Shown in pieces: positions 52,603 to 61,740 of a stretch of DNA of 64,000 nt. Each line of letters starts with the position of its first letter. The first letter of the stretch is position 1. The translations under genes and the position numbers were made by a program. The DNA lies in assembly GCA_963813525.1 (NCBI GenBank), contig CAWEZI010000004.1, forward strand, positions 179,411-243,410, written 5' to 3'. The DNA comes from Bog-756 sp963813525 (GTDB lineage Bacteria; Actinomycetota; Acidimicrobiia; Acidimicrobiales; RAAP-2). The notes beneath the pieces were generated by a model. It worked only from the letters and a program-made list of their open reading frames with translations, had not been told where the DNA came from and searched no databases.

Positions 52603-54298
52603 TCACTTGGGCACTCCGACGCTTGAAGGTGGCTCGGTCGAGGATGTAGACGGCGGCGGTTCGGCCCGGATCCCAGTGCTCGGCTCTCCTGGACCTCGGT
52701 CGCTTGCTTGGGTTGCCCGTGAAGGTAGATACACGAGCACAAGGAGCGCGCCCCCGACGGCTACGAGCGCAGCTACGGCCAGAGCCAGTCGATTTCCGCT
52801 CATGAAGGCGGCACGGGAAGCCTGCGCGAGTTGCTTTCCGGTGTCTCCCCCGATTGTGGCGGCGACGGCGAGCGCTCCGCCGAGCGAACCGACGATGTCG
52901 CGTGCAGCGGCCGCCGGCACTTGGTGGCCGGCGAGTGACCGGGAAATGCGATCCTGGTAGCGGGTGGAAAGCAGGCTTCCGATGACCGCGACGCCGAGGG
53001 CGCCACCGACTTGGAGGGCCACGGCATTGGCGGCCGATCCGATTCCCGAGTCTCCCCGCGGGACCGATCCCACCACAGAGTTGGTCGCCGTGGGGATTAG
53101 CAGACCCGCTCCGAGACCCACGAGCAGAAGCCCGGGCAGAATGTCTTCGTAGCTGGTGACCGGTTTCGAGGCGGCTGAGATCTGCCATAGGGCGCCGGCG
53201 ATGGCAGCCAGGCCCGCGGCAACGGTGAGCTTCACCCCGACGGCGCGAGCAAGGAGCGGAGAGAGGGCGGCGCTGGCAACCAGTACGCCGGCCATGGGCA
53301 GGATGCGGAGACCGGCCTGCAGGGGCGACAGCCCGAGAACGAACTGTAGGAACTGGGTGAGTAGGAAGAGCGCCCCGAGCAGACCAAAGGTTCCGAGCAG
53401 TTCGGCTGCGGCAGCGATCGAGAAGCGACGGTCGGAAAAGAACCCGAGGTTCAGCATCGGATGGTCGCTGCGAGCTTCCCAGCCGACGAACATGGCGAGA
53501 ACAGCGAGACTGGCGATTCCGACGCCGAGCACCTCGGTTGAAGTCCAGCCCTTGGTCGGAGCCTCGATGATCGCCCACAGCATCAGCCCGAGCCCGGCAA
53601 TCGACAGGAATGCCCCGACCGTGTCGGCGGAGGCGGCCGATGGGTTCTTCGAGTCGGGCACGAGTACCAGTGCAGCCAGAAACCCGGCGACGACGATGGG
53701 GACATTGACGAGAAAGACCGAACCCCACCAGAAGTTCGCCAGCAGCGCGCCTCCGGCGATCGGGCCGATCGCTATGCCGAGACCGATGGTCCCACCCCAG
53801 ACGCCGATCGCTCGGGCTCGCGCTCGTCGGCTCGCGGAAGACGTCGTTGAGGATCGACAAGGACGACGGGATCGTCATCGCCGCCCCAGCCCCCATCACC
53901 GCCCGCCACCCGATCAACGTGTCCACCGAGCCGGACAGCGCTGCACCAACGGATCCTGACCCGAAGATGGCGAGGCCCACGAGGAAGAGACGTTTGCGCC
54001 CGAAGCGATCGGCGAGGCTGCCGCCAACGAGCAATAGGCCGGCGAAGACCATGGCGTAGGAATCGACGATCCATTGCAGATCGCTCGAGGTGGCATTCAG
54101 CTTGCGGACCAGAGTGGGCAGTGCCACGTTGAGAATGGTGTTGTCCAAGTTGACGATAAGGGCGGAGACGCACACCACCGCCAGGATCCACCTCGGCTGC
54201 AACTCCTTCCTCAAGGCTTGCCCATCTCTTTCACTCCTCGAATGTCGACGTTCGGTTCGGTACTCGAGGAACCCTCCCGGACGCTGCAGGGGTGCCAC
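52603..54298 (-). pseudogene. DHA2-type MFS transporter with a frameshift
   Basis: The first frame (from GTG 54298 or a later start near 54215) has helix 1 NLDNTILNVALPTL, GGSLADRFGRKRLFLVG and the transporter to SLSILNDVFREP. The match then continues in another frame as ARAIGVWGGTIG and onwards through the remaining helices to 52603. The break falls in a GCTCG-rich tract (53810-53837), prone to slippage. Intact, it would be a 14-helix EmrB/QacA pump of about 560 residues. Pseudogene or sequence error. Confidence 0.78.
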
Positions 54299-54447
54299 GG
54301 GTCGGAGCGCCAGCGAATGGAGTTCGATTCATCGATCTGCCCGTCTTGATGGCTGGTGCGTGGAATCCCACTCGGAGGGACGGAGCGATCGGCCATCGTG
54401 GAATTCGAGTGCAGATCCAGGACGCAATTCGAACGAGTGGGGACTGT

Positions 54448-54903
54448 CTACGCTGATGGCTCCTCGCTTTGGTCGAGAACAGCCGCGTAAGACCCACTGC
54501 CCAGCAAGGATCCGGCCGGGACATGGCGGTCGCCGATGACCAGTTCCTGGAGAGCTCCGGAATCGGCGTCGAAGATTACGTCGTCGAGCTCACCGAGGTC
54601 GTTGCCTCGTTCGCTGAGGGCCCGCTTGCCGACCAGTTCGAGCTTTCCCTCGGCTGCGGCCCGTTCTCGGTCGTCCGCCGGCAGCCGGAGGGTGTCTTCG
54701 TCGACGACCATGACCGCATCCGGTCCGAACCCACTCAACTGGGCCCAATCGACCAACTGTGCCTTCTTGCCTCGCCCGATGACCACGGCGGCGATTCGCC
54801 GCTGCTGGGCATCCACTAAAAGATGGCTGACAGCACCGAGCTCGTTCGCGCTGGATCGGCTCAAGACCTTGCGGCCTACGGAACGTTTGAACGACTCGCT
54901 CAC
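54448..54903 (-). CDS. PRC-barrel domain protein
   Basis: 151 residues with two PRC-barrel-like halves: VGRKVLSRSSANELGAVSHLLVDAQQRRIAAVVIG, and GNDLGELDDVIFDADSGALQELVIG. PRC barrels occur in RimM and in stress proteins of unclear function. Third gene of an operon whose starts overlap the preceding stops (ATGA). Confidence 0.82.
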   Translation of the reverse strand: MSESFKRSVGRKVLSRSSANELGAVSHLLVDAQQRRIAAVVIGRGKKAQLVDWAQLSGFGPDAVMVVDEDTLRLPADDRERAAAEGKLELVGKRALSERGNDLGELDDVIFDADSGALQELVIGDRHVPAGSLLGSGSYAAVLDQSEEPSA

Positions 54904-55460
54904 TGGAGCCCCAACCGATCTCGGAACTCGTCGACCGATGCACCGAGCCCGACGAGATCGTCTTGGACAAACTCTTCGGTGACAGTCGGGACCACCAGCG
55001 CATCCCCTGAGACGGAAAGCTGCGCCGGCAGCGGGATGTAGCCCCGCCCGCCCCCGGCCTTGTCGATCTGATAGCCAACAACCTCGCCGCTGCTCCCGAC
55101 CAGCAGCACCAAGTCCGCGACCTTGCCCAGGCTCGATCCACCCTCAGTCAGGACATCGTCTCCAAGCACATTACGCTCGGTGGTGGGATGGCCGACCTCG
55201 TCGGGCGCGTCCTCGGGTGCGACAATGCTGGACTCGTCGAGCACCATCACGGCGTCCTGTCCGACCGAGTGGATAGCCTCGGCCGGGAGGACATCGCCAC
55301 TTCGACCTGCAAAAAAGCCTCGTTTGTTCAAGGTCACACCGACGAGACGACCCGATTCGGGGCTGTAGATGACATCGCGCACCTCGGCCACGTCCTCCCC
55401 ACTGTGGACCGTGACCACTGGGAGCCCGCGGATTTGGGACGCGGTCATAAGCAGCCTCAT
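54900..55460 (-). CDS. PRC-barrel domain protein
   Basis: 186 residues; an N-terminal PRC barrel (GLPVVTVHSGEDVAEVRDVIYSPESGRLVGVTL, GRSGDVLPAEAIHSVGQDAVMVLD) and a second barrel (LGKVADLVLLVGSSGEVVGYQID). Similar in layout to its downstream neighbour, suggesting duplication. Start overlaps the stop of a 40-residue membrane peptide gene. Confidence 0.82.
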   Translation of the reverse strand: MRLLMTASQIRGLPVVTVHSGEDVAEVRDVIYSPESGRLVGVTLNKRGFFAGRSGDVLPAEAIHSVGQDAVMVLDESSIVAPEDAPDEVGHPTTERNVLGDDVLTEGGSSLGKVADLVLLVGSSGEVVGYQIDKAGGGRGYIPLPAQLSVSGDALVVPTVTEEFVQDDLVGLGASVDEFRDRLGLQ

Positions 55461-55579
55461 CGCTTGTCCTTGGTGGCGATGACGCCTCCACCTCGGCGTC
55501 GCCTCCGGATGATCAGGAACCCCACAACCACGATGGCAAGAACTATGACCACTAGTATCAACCAGCCAACCGCACTCAT
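55457..55579 (-). CDS. 40-residue single-helix membrane protein, first gene of the PRC-barrel operon
   Basis: From ATG 55579: M-S-A-V-G-W, then a hydrophobic helix (LILVVIVLAIVVVGFLII) and a basic tail (RRRRRGGGVIATKDKR). The stop TGA overlaps the start of the next gene, which supports translation. A type I or tail-like membrane peptide; it could tether the PRC-barrel proteins to the membrane through the basic tail. Ribosome-binding site weak (TTAGG close to the ATG). Confidence 0.65.
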   Translation of the reverse strand: MSAVGWLILVVIVLAIVVVGFLIIRRRRRGGGVIATKDKR

Positions 55580-55594
55580 CCTAAGAGTCTTTTA

Positions 55595-56100
55595 TCATCG
55601 ACTTGCACCCGACATTGGAAGAAGAGTCCGCCATGCCGGTACGAGAACCTGGCGCTGCTTCCAAAGTCCCCACGCCGTGACCGAGAGGCAGACGAGCAGA
55701 ACGATGTCGAAGCCAGTCCACAGGAGCGACCAGTTGTGGGCGACGTAGGTCCGACGGCAATGACACCCCCAGGCCTATCGTCCAGAGATCCAAAGAGGCA
55801 CAACAGACAGCCGAACCGTACGAACCACCGTCTGCCCGTCTGTCGACGTTGGCTGACATCGAACTCAGACGCGTCGGCATGGATCCGCTCAGCGAGCGCC
55901 CGCCACTCTGAGTACCAGGTGGTCAGGTCACCGTCAGGAATCCGGCTCGCCGTGCTGGTGACTTCGCCGACGTCAGCGCCCCCGTAGGGGGCGTAGCCGA
56001 GGGCCCGGAGCGTCTCGAAGGAGAAGGACTGGTCGTTGAATAGTGCCCAAGCGGACGATGTCGGTTCGGGTAAAACGGTCACTGTCAGAGCGCTCTCCAC
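55595..56100 (-). pseudogene. Chimeric remnant: hydrolase N-terminus joined to a decayed membrane-protein tail
   Basis: The 5' part (LRALGYAPYGGADVGEV, GDLTTWYSEWRALAERIHAD) matches the N-terminal helical domain of alpha/beta hydrolases related to the one at 44904. After about 55,930 it changes into a copy of the membrane protein at 30744: a first helix, LWTIGLGVSLPSD, then YVAHNWSLLWTGFDIVLLVCLSVTAWGLWKQRQVLVPAW, spread over three frames with shifts near 55,800 and 55,755, ending at 55,595. Two unrelated genes have been fused by deletion and are decaying. Confidence 0.7.
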
Positions 56101-56221
56101 AGCTGAGGGGGCGCCCGGGTCAGGCGCCTCTTTGATACATGTGCCAAGCCAGCGCTACCGAGGCCAGGGGCGACACAACCGGGGCCCGATTCGGTGGTCA
56201 AGATGGCGGCCTCGAGATCGC

Positions 56222-57268
56222 TCAGGAGGCACGGGTCAGTACGACCTTGAGGGCTCCGGTCTCCGCCGCATTGGAGAAGACGTCGTAAGCCTTGATGAAC
56301 TCCTCGAAGCTGAAGTGATGGGTGGCAAAACGCGTTGCGTTGAGTTGCTGGGACGCCATGAGGCGACTGAGCGTCGGCGTAGAGTAGGTGTCGACGAGGC
56401 CGGTCGTGATCGTCACGTCTCGGGTCCATAGAGTCTCTAGGTGGAGCGTGGCGGGCTTGCCGTGGACGCCGATGTTGGCCACGTGTCCTCCCGGCCTCGT
56501 GAGTTCGGTGGCCAGTTCGAACGTCGCCGGCATGCCGACCGCTTCGATGGACACATCGGCACCGAGGCCATCAGTGAGACCCTTGATGATCGGGCCCGGA
56601 TCCTCTCTGCTGTTGTTGACCGTGACATCGGCGCCGAACTGCTTGGCTGCCTCGAGCCTTGAATCAGCCAGGTCGATGGCAATTATGTGACTGGGACTGA
56701 AGAGGAGCGCGCCCGTAACGGCCGAAAGTCCGATCGGTCCGGCTCCCACGATGGCCACGACGTCGCCGGGAGAGACACAACCGTTGAGGACGCCGACCTC
56801 GTAGGCCGTCGGCAAGATGTCAGCCAGCATCAGAAATTCGTCGTCGGTGATACCGGCCGGAACCGGGTAGGCCGACGTGTCGACAAACGGCACCCGTACT
56901 TTTTCGGCCTGGGTCCCGTCGATGTTGTGGCCCAGAATCCACCCTCCGCCGCCGAGACACTGCCCGAAGCGGCTCTCACGGCAGAAGCGGCACTTGCCAC
57001 AGGCCGAGATGCACGAGACGAGGACCCGGTCGCCCGCCTTGAAGTTCCGCACCGCGGCACCGACTTCCTCAATGGTCCCTACGGCCTCATGGCCAAGGAT
57101 CCGACCGGGTGTCACCTCGGGGAGGTCGCCTTTGAGGATGTGCAGGTCGCTCCCACAAATGGTGGTGGCGTCGACCACCACGACGGCATCAGTGGGATCG
57201 ATGACCTTGGGGTCGGGCACTTCGTCCCAGCTTTTCTGGTTGGGCCCGTGGTAGACGAGGGCTTTCAT
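56222..57268 (-). CDS. Zinc-dependent alcohol dehydrogenase
   Basis: 348 residues, ATG behind AAAGGA. Medium-chain zinc ADH: catalytic zinc ligands in TTICGSDLHILKG (Cys and nearby Asp) and GHEAVGTIEEVG (His, Glu), structural zinc site CGKCRFCRESRFGQC, and the Rossmann fold VVAIVGAGPIGLSAV followed by an acidic residue (AIDLADSR), which indicates NAD+. Oxidises or reduces alcohols; the nearest relatives often act on small alcohols or are threonine/sorbitol-type. Single gene. Confidence 0.92.
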   Translation of the reverse strand: MKALVYHGPNQKSWDEVPDPKVIDPTDAVVVVDATTICGSDLHILKGDLPEVTPGRILGHEAVGTIEEVGAAVRNFKAGDRVLVSCISACGKCRFCRESRFGQCLGGGGWILGHNIDGTQAEKVRVPFVDTSAYPVPAGITDDEFLMLADILPTAYEVGVLNGCVSPGDVVAIVGAGPIGLSAVTGALLFSPSHIIAIDLADSRLEAAKQFGADVTVNNSREDPGPIIKGLTDGLGADVSIEAVGMPATFELATELTRPGGHVANIGVHGKPATLHLETLWTRDVTITTGLVDTYSTPTLSRLMASQQLNATRFATHHFSFEEFIKAYDVFSNAAETGALKVVLTRAS

Positions 57269-57346
57269 GACCTGTTCCTTTGTTGGTTGTGAGAAAAACG
57301 GGCGTGTCGTAGCCCGAGGACGGACTCCGGCGATTCGGCGGTCGGG

Positions 57347-57979
57347 TCAGGGAGTGGGGACCGGGATCGGGGCAGCGGCCCGTCGATGCCCAGAGTGTTC
57401 GGTGGACCTGCTGAAGCGACTCCGCAACCAGGCACCGTTGAGCGCGTAGCGGTCAAGGCCGAGGTACCCGGCGTTGCGCCAGGCCAAGATGAGTGGCACT
57501 TCGAGGATCATGTAGGCCGGGTTGACGCCGGCCGACCCCGTGAACATGTAGATCATGTTGAGCGTGAGCCCACCCAGAGCGGCGAGGCCAGTGAACAGCC
57601 CCAGGATGAGGGCGATGCCGACAGCCAGTTCACCGAGCGAGATGAGCTTGGCGATCCACGAGGCGTTAGGAATCACGAAGTTGTGAAGGAAGCCAGCCCA
57701 CCAGCCGTAACTGGCTCCGCTCTTGCCGCTGGCCGACCCCATCACGCCGGCGGTGGCGAAACCTTTGACTCCTGCGCCACCCCCAAACCAGAAGGCAGCC
57801 TTCTCGCTTCCCCAGATCTTCTGGTAGCCGGCGTTCAGCCACCAATAGCCGAGCACCAGCCGCACGGCTAGCCAGAGCACACTGGCGGCCCGAGAGCGGT
57901 AAAGCCAGTCGGCAAAATGCAGGTTGTGCTCGTGCCCCGGCACGTTTCCATCGTCGTGCTCCGAGGATTCAGGGGTCAT
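57347..57979 (-). CDS. DoxX/TQO-small-subunit-like membrane protein
   Basis: 210 residues from the ATG at 57979; further in-frame starts exist upstream but the added region has no similarity. Four membrane helices; LWLAVRLVLGYWWLNAGYQKI, then IAKLISLGELAVGIALILGLFTGLAALGGLTLNMIYMFTGS and NPAYMILEVPLILAWRNAGYLGLDRY. These match the DoxD/DoxX-type subunit of thiosulfate:quinone oxidoreductase, longer than the DoxX protein at 15053. The partner DoxA subunit is not nearby. Confidence 0.8.
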   Translation of the reverse strand: MTPESSEHDDGNVPGHEHNLHFADWLYRSRAASVLWLAVRLVLGYWWLNAGYQKIWGSEKAAFWFGGGAGVKGFATAGVMGSASGKSGASYGWWAGFLHNFVIPNASWIAKLISLGELAVGIALILGLFTGLAALGGLTLNMIYMFTGSAGVNPAYMILEVPLILAWRNAGYLGLDRYALNGAWLRSRFSRSTEHSGHRRAAAPIPVPTP

Positions 57980-58590
57980 GTCGTGACGGCCGGCAACGTG
58001 CGTGGGGGACGCAGGAGGACTGGTCAAGACGTTGGTCTGGGGTCCCATCGGGACCACCGATCTCCTCCCGAGAGCGGAAGGACTACGGCTCACTATGAGC
58101 CGCAGCATCATCATGCTCCCTGAGGTGCAACAAAGGCAGCAACACGGAGTTCGGATAGATGACCCGCCACCGGGTGGTCCGCTGTCCCAGCCAGAGCCGA
58201 GGAGCCCCTCGGGCGAGCGCTCCGGCCGTTTGGACCGAGCTATTGTCCCCGCTCTGCTGACTTGTTGGCTCCGGCAGTGAGGCCTGCCCCGCCTAGTACG
58301 ACTCCGCCGCCCCGGGTCCACAAACACGAAACGGGTAGTCCTAAAACGCCGACACTCCGGTGCCTAACGAAATGAACTGGACAATCGGTCTCCGGGGCTC
58401 CGTGAGTCCGACACCGTTACGGGAAGACGAGATTTTCTGCTAAGGCGGTGGCGCTTTGGCCAGATACGCAGTTCGGCGACTATCTCCGGCGAGGAGTGTC
58501 TGCTACTTGGATTGAACGGAATCACAGCAATACCAAAAAATAGTCATTGGCGGCCAAGTGGCGGCGCCCTGAGGGACGACCGAAGAGACC
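57980..58590. other. Intergenic region, no gene supported
   Basis: About 600 bp. No frame with family similarity. The right part is less G+C-rich than its surroundings (short A runs around 58,530) and could contain the terminator of the minus-strand regulator gene. No RNA gene recognised. Confidence 0.45.
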
Positions 58591-59145
58591 TCAGTCCTCG
58601 TTGCGAAACGTGAGTGAGTAGCCCCGGCCGGGGCGATTAACCAGATCAGCGGGTATTTCCAACCGAGTCAGGATCTTTCTCAGCCTCGAGACGTAGTTGC
58701 GGACTTCCTCGGGGAATAGGGCCGAGTCAGACCAGGCATATCCCATGATCTGGGACGAGGTGTAGAAACGGTGCGGGTGGTCCAAGAGGAACTGGAGCAG
58801 CTCGAACTCGCGGTTCGTCAGGACCTCCTCCCGTCCCTTGTGACGGAGAACCCGACCGTCGGGATCGAGCCAGAGCCCGTGGAGTTGCCAAACCCGCCGA
58901 TACCAAAGGTCAAGGCGACCGTAGTACCCCTCCATCTGGGCCTCGATGTAAACCACGTCGACGTCGGCTGCTTTCTGGGCCACCGGGTGGAGCTTTGGCA
59001 GTTCACGATGGACCCGCTCGAGCAGACCCAGTTTGAAGCGGATCAGGTCGTCATAGATGCTCATCCAGTGCCGGGCATCCTCCCAGTGCTCGGTGTCAAT
59101 GTCCTCTCCTTCGAGGGGTCCTTGAACTGGTCCATCGGGCTCCAT
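58591..59145 (-). CDS. Winged-helix (OmpR/PhoB-type) regulator with a helical N-terminal domain
   Basis: 184 residues from ATG 59145 (59166 is possible). The C-terminal 95 residues are a Trans_reg_C winged helix: REEVLTNREFELLQFLLDHPHRFYTSSQIMGYAW, then PEEVRNYVSRLRKIL and VNRPGRGYSLTF. There is no receiver domain; the N-terminus is a helical domain (DARHWMSIYDDLIRFKLGLLERVH, DVVYIEAQMEGYYGRLDLW) also found in the divergent neighbour at 59228. The shared domain may mediate dimerisation or signal transfer between them. Confidence 0.82.
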   Translation of the reverse strand: MEPDGPVQGPLEGEDIDTEHWEDARHWMSIYDDLIRFKLGLLERVHRELPKLHPVAQKAADVDVVYIEAQMEGYYGRLDLWYRRVWQLHGLWLDPDGRVLRHKGREEVLTNREFELLQFLLDHPHRFYTSSQIMGYAWSDSALFPEEVRNYVSRLRKILTRLEIPADLVNRPGRGYSLTFRNED

Positions 59146-59227
59146 GCTGGCCACGACCACGATCATAAGGGGGACCGAGTTCGCCTTGTTGCTGATCTTC
59201 TTACGCCGGGCGGCGTATGCCTGGACC

Positions 59228-59575
59228 ATGAGCACCAGCGACGCGCCACCGGAGCGCCCCGACATCGTGGCAGCCACCCGAGGAGGAGAGATCTCGCTCG
59301 GCATGAACGATGAGCCGGACCCGGCCACGGCCACCTTGGAACAGGCGCTGTTCTGGAGGAATATCTACACCGAGATCCTGACCATGGAAGAGGCAGTGCT
59401 GGAACGTATCCACCAGCTGATGGTCAGTCAATCGCCCGAGGCCCGTCGAGAGGTGGAGCTGACCAACGTCCCTGTCGTGGTAGCCCAGGTCGAACGATTC
59501 CGAGCCAGACAGGGAATCTGGGACTCTCTCGTCCACGACGAAGGCGGCCCTGCGTTGGCGTCGGTGTCGCCGTGA
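59228..59575 (+). CDS. Helical protein sharing the N-terminal domain of the divergent regulator
   Basis: 115 residues from the ATG at 59228. QALFWRNIYTEILTMEEAVLERIHQL and ELTNVPVVVAQVERFRARQGIW align with the helical domain of the winged-helix protein at 58591 (common pattern W-x2-I-Y, L-E-R-I/V-H, V-x2-A-Q-x-E, R-x3-W). It lacks any DNA-binding part, so it may be a partner or inhibitor of that regulator. No recognised family. Followed by an ABC exporter operon. Confidence 0.65.
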   Translation: MSTSDAPPERPDIVAATRGGEISLGMNDEPDPATATLEQALFWRNIYTEILTMEEAVLERIHQLMVSQSPEARREVELTNVPVVVAQVERFRARQGIWDSLVHDEGGPALASVSP

Positions 59576-59783
59576 CCGATGTAGCGATCGGATCATCCGC
59601 CATCATGACCTCGACGCCCCGACAAGGTCGGACGTCATTGTCCAGTTTGGTCGCCCTGTGCGGGACCGGCGTTCCCCTCGCCTATGGGAGCGCCATGACA
59701 ACTTGTTCCCTTGGAACGTCGTGACAAAGACCGTTATCGAACACGGCCTGGGGCGTTTGGGCGCCGAGCATCAGGATCGTCTC

Positions 59784-60749
59784 ATGAGCGCACCAGAGCA
59801 GGGTCAGATGGGGATCGAGTTGTCGAACGTAGCCAAGTCCTACGGCTCGGTCCGGGCGGTCCGCGGTATCGACTTGGCAGTGGCTCCCGGCGAAACGGTG
59901 GCTCTTCTCGGGCCGAACGGCGCCGGCAAGACGACGACTATCGATACGATTTTCGGGCTGGCCCGACCGGACAACGGGACGGTCTCGGTTTTCGGTGCAT
60001 CACCAACCGAAGCAGTCAAGTCCGGCTGGATCGGCGGGACGCTCCAGGATGGGTCGCCACCCGATCAACTCAGGGTGCGCGAGCTCATCACGTTGGTGGC
60101 GTCGTACTACCCACACCCGCTCAGCGTCGACGATGTCCTGCGTCAGACCGGGATCGCAGACATCGCAGAACGCTGGGCCAGCAAGCTCTCGGGTGGTCAG
60201 GCCCAGCGAGTGCGCTTTGCCGCCGCGCTGGTCGGCGACCCCGATCTGCTGGTCCTCGATGAGCCGACGTCGGGGATCGACGTGGAGGGCCGCATCGAGT
60301 TCTGGCAGGCCATGCGGGCTGTCGCTGAGCGGGGCAAGACGATCCTGTTTTCCACCCACTACCTCGAGGAGGCCGATGCCAACGCCGATCGGATTGTGCT
60401 CATGGCCCGAGGCGGGATCGTCGCCGATGGTCCCGCCCCCGAGATCAAGGCCAGGGTCGGGGCGCGCTCGATTAGGGCGACGCTGCCGGGCACCGGCCTC
60501 GGCGAGCTGCTGGCACTGCCCGGAGTGCTGAACGCAGAACGTCACGGGGACGCGATCACCCTGTCGTGCTTGGACACCGATGTCGCCCTGAGCGCCCTGC
60601 TCAGCTCGTTCCCGGGCACCCGGGACGTCGAGGTGCGCGGGGCGAGCCTCGAAGAGGCGTTCTTGGAGCTCACCGCCGACGAGGACGATCTCGACGATCG
60701 AGACGCCATCGGCGAACCGCCAAGTCCCGGCAGAGAGGGGGCCAGATGA
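59784..60749 (+). CDS. ABC-2 type exporter ATPase
   Basis: 321 residues from ATG 59784. Walker A LLGPNGAGKTTTIDTI, Q-loop in GGTLQDG, signature LSGGQAQRVRFAAAL, Walker B DLLVLDEPTSGID and switch histidine in FSTHYLEEAD. The C-terminal extension (about 80 residues) is of the DrrA/YhaQ type. It pairs with the overlapping permease gene. Drug or lipid export is likely; specificity unknown. Confidence 0.92.
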   Translation: MSAPEQGQMGIELSNVAKSYGSVRAVRGIDLAVAPGETVALLGPNGAGKTTTIDTIFGLARPDNGTVSVFGASPTEAVKSGWIGGTLQDGSPPDQLRVRELITLVASYYPHPLSVDDVLRQTGIADIAERWASKLSGGQAQRVRFAAALVGDPDLLVLDEPTSGIDVEGRIEFWQAMRAVAERGKTILFSTHYLEEADANADRIVLMARGGIVADGPAPEIKARVGARSIRATLPGTGLGELLALPGVLNAERHGDAITLSCLDTDVALSALLSSFPGTRDVEVRGASLEEAFLELTADEDDLDDRDAIGEPPSPGREGAR

Positions 60750-61474
60750 AGGGGACCACCCACGTGCACTACGAGCTCCTTCGGGCGCTGCGCAGCTGGC
60801 GGACCCTCTTCCTCTCGTTTGGGTTGCCGCTCGTGGTCTTCTGCGTGGTCGTGCCGTCGAAACGCGACGCCGTGTCCGACGGTATCCCGTTCCCGCTGTA
60901 CTTCATGACGGGGATGGCGGCCTACGGTGCCATGTGGGGGTCGATCAATCCGGGCGCCCGCATCGCCCGCGACCGGGCCAAGGGCTGGGTCCGCGCGCTG
61001 CGCATCACACCGTTACGGGCACGAACCGAGATCGTGGCCAAGGTCCTCACGGCCTACCTAATCGCATTGCTCACCTTGGCCTTGTTGTACCTGGCCGGCA
61101 CCCTGTTCGGGGTACGCCTCGATGCGGCCCAGTGGCTCGAGATGACCGGGCTGCTCCTCGTCGGTCTGGCTCCTTTCGTCGCAGTGGGCATCGCCCTCGG
61201 CCACGTACTCAGCGTCGACGCCCTCCCCGCGGCAATGGGCGGGTTCGTCGTCCTCCTCGCCCTCCTCGGCGGGGCCTTCGGCCAGCTCTTCACCGGGGGC
61301 GTCATGCTCACGATCGTAAAGCTGCTTCCCTCCTACTGGCTCGTCCACGCGGGCAGGGCAGTCATCGGAAGCGGGAGCTGGCCCGCCGAGGGCTGGATCG
61401 TCGTGGCGGTCTGGACCCTGTGCTTGACCCCTCTAGCCGCCATCGCCTACCGGCACGACACCGCCATCGTCTGA
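60746..61474 (+). CDS. ABC-2 type exporter permease
   Basis: 242 residues, six membrane helices, start overlapping the ATPase stop (ATGA). LRALRSWRTLFLSFGLPLVVF, the AYGAMWGSINPGARIARDRAKGWVRALRITPLR coupling region and the C-terminal SYWLVHAGRAVIG follow the ABC2_membrane pattern. Forms a homodimer or complex with the ATPase at 59784. Confidence 0.9.
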   Translation: MKGTTHVHYELLRALRSWRTLFLSFGLPLVVFCVVVPSKRDAVSDGIPFPLYFMTGMAAYGAMWGSINPGARIARDRAKGWVRALRITPLRARTEIVAKVLTAYLIALLTLALLYLAGTLFGVRLDAAQWLEMTGLLLVGLAPFVAVGIALGHVLSVDALPAAMGGFVVLLALLGGAFGQLFTGGVMLTIVKLLPSYWLVHAGRAVIGSGSWPAEGWIVVAVWTLCLTPLAAIAYRHDTAIV

Positions 61475-61499
61475 GCCCGTCCAGCGGCCAAAATCGGCG

Positions 61500-61622
61500 A
61501 CCAATGTCAGCTGCTACTACAAGTCCTCACGCCTCAAGCAGTACTTCAAGGAGCACTGGGCGTTGCGAACGGAACTGGTGATCTCCAACACCCGAGATTT
61601 CGGGATCGGCCGGCGGCGTGAT
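61500..61622 (+). pseudogene. Fragment of a conserved protein (KQYFKEHWALRTE motif)
   Basis: An open frame without start: NVSCYYKSSRLKQYFKEHWA, then LRTELVISNTRDFGIGRR. I recall this stretch from a larger protein family common in actinobacteria (K-Q-Y-x-K-E-x-x-A-L-R-T-E-x-V-I), of unknown function. Here only some 40 codons remain, so it is a remnant left by a deletion. Confidence 0.5.
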
Positions 61623-61740
61623 CAACGCGTTGGGCCGTGCTACGTCTCTCTGTCACCCGACCACATCTCGAAAGCGACCAGCCAACAGTTCAAACTGCTA
61701 TATACATTGCCGGATGGTGGGCCGAGGAGACGTCACGCCC

